From contig NZ_JAIMBW010000001.1 of the NCBI RefSeq assembly GCF_019195455.1, positions 3,066,001 through 3,130,000 on the forward strand: 64,000 nucleotides of DNA, written 5' to 3'. Positions 63,999 through 64,000 of this stretch are shown piece after piece. Under the pieces are notes generated by a model, which did not search any database, was not told the origin of the DNA, and saw only the letters and a program-made list of their open reading frames with translations. Positions within the stretch are counted from its first letter, which is position 1. Every line of letters starts with the position of its first letter. Position numbers and translations under genes: made by a program. The DNA is from Gymnodinialimonas phycosphaerae (GTDB lineage: Bacteria; Pseudomonadota; Alphaproteobacteria; Rhodobacterales; Rhodobacteraceae).

Positions 63999-64000
63999 GG

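Overview
The window reads as chromosome of a high-GC alphaproteobacterium of the Rhodobacterales (Roseobacter/Rhodobacter type). The evidence is protein-level resemblance throughout (DUF6478, VPLPA-CTERM, TspO, ArsH, AerR/PpaA-like proteins), GTG/TTG starts with 1-4 bp stop/start overlaps, and the order recF - DUF1697 - gyrB at the left edge, an arrangement usually found near oriC. No rRNA, tRNA, CRISPR array, insertion sequence or prophage was recognised. Both edges cut a gene: recF on the left and a Nudix hydrolase on the right.

Layout. 0-5 kb: recF, DUF1697, gyrB, DUF2461. 5-7 kb: a curli-type cluster (curlin, CsgH-like chaperone, second curlin) with hairpins and a repeated leader. 7-10.4 kb: trhO, a VPLPA-CTERM surface protein, a HemG-like flavodoxin, pncA and an NsrR-type regulator. 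10.4-14.9 kb: a block of genes in decay. A group III truncated haemoglobin and a DUF2585 protein carry in-frame stop codons, a DUF421 protein and a small exported protein look clipped by nonsense codons, and a deleted remnant of an amidinotransferase lies 1.3 kb from an intact copy. 14.9-20.3 kb: ZntB-like transporter, RlmL-like methyltransferase, ArsH, a B12-binding protein and pncB. 20.3-23 kb: a small accessory patch with an AT-richer orphan gene, a parDE toxin-antitoxin pair, a short copy of the arfB 3' end, arfB, and a structured mini-gene with a near-perfect Shine-Dalgarno. 23-32.3 kb: queuosine-precursor transporter, aminotransferase, sulfurtransferase, smpB, MFS transporter, dapA, slt, tspO. 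32.4-38 kb: the rimP-nusA-ylxR-infB operon. 38-47 kb: two I78-type inhibitors, the glutathione-dependent formaldehyde pathway (adhC-type dehydrogenase and fghA), secreted proteins including one with a SecD-like domain, NYN-GNAT, TetR/AEC, HAD and ornithine-cyclodeaminase genes. 47-54 kb: MFS, zapE, CAT-like acetyltransferase, accD-folC, CPBP protease. 54-64 kb: ilvD with three trailing genes, argG, a membrane protein, ilvA, and a two-gene signalling pair (Hpt and REC-PP2C).

How they work together. Much of the window is housekeeping: replication (recF, gyrB), translation and transcription control (rimP, nusA, ylxR, infB, smpB, arfB, trhO), amino acids (dapA, ilvD, ilvA, argG), NAD salvage (pncA and pncB), fatty acid/folate (accD-folC) and formaldehyde detoxification. 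NsrR, a 50-residue membrane protein and the broken haemoglobin look like a nitric-oxide response cassette that has lost its last gene.

No complete new multi-gene system was identified. The most unusual signals are the run of in-frame nonsense codons at 10.7-14.6 kb, the mini-gene at 22.7-22.9 kb carrying both a Shine-Dalgarno and an anti-Shine-Dalgarno, the parDE pair beside a duplicated arfB tail, and the curlin/CsgH cluster with repeated leaders. All calls come from reading the sequence; no database search or folding calculation was run.
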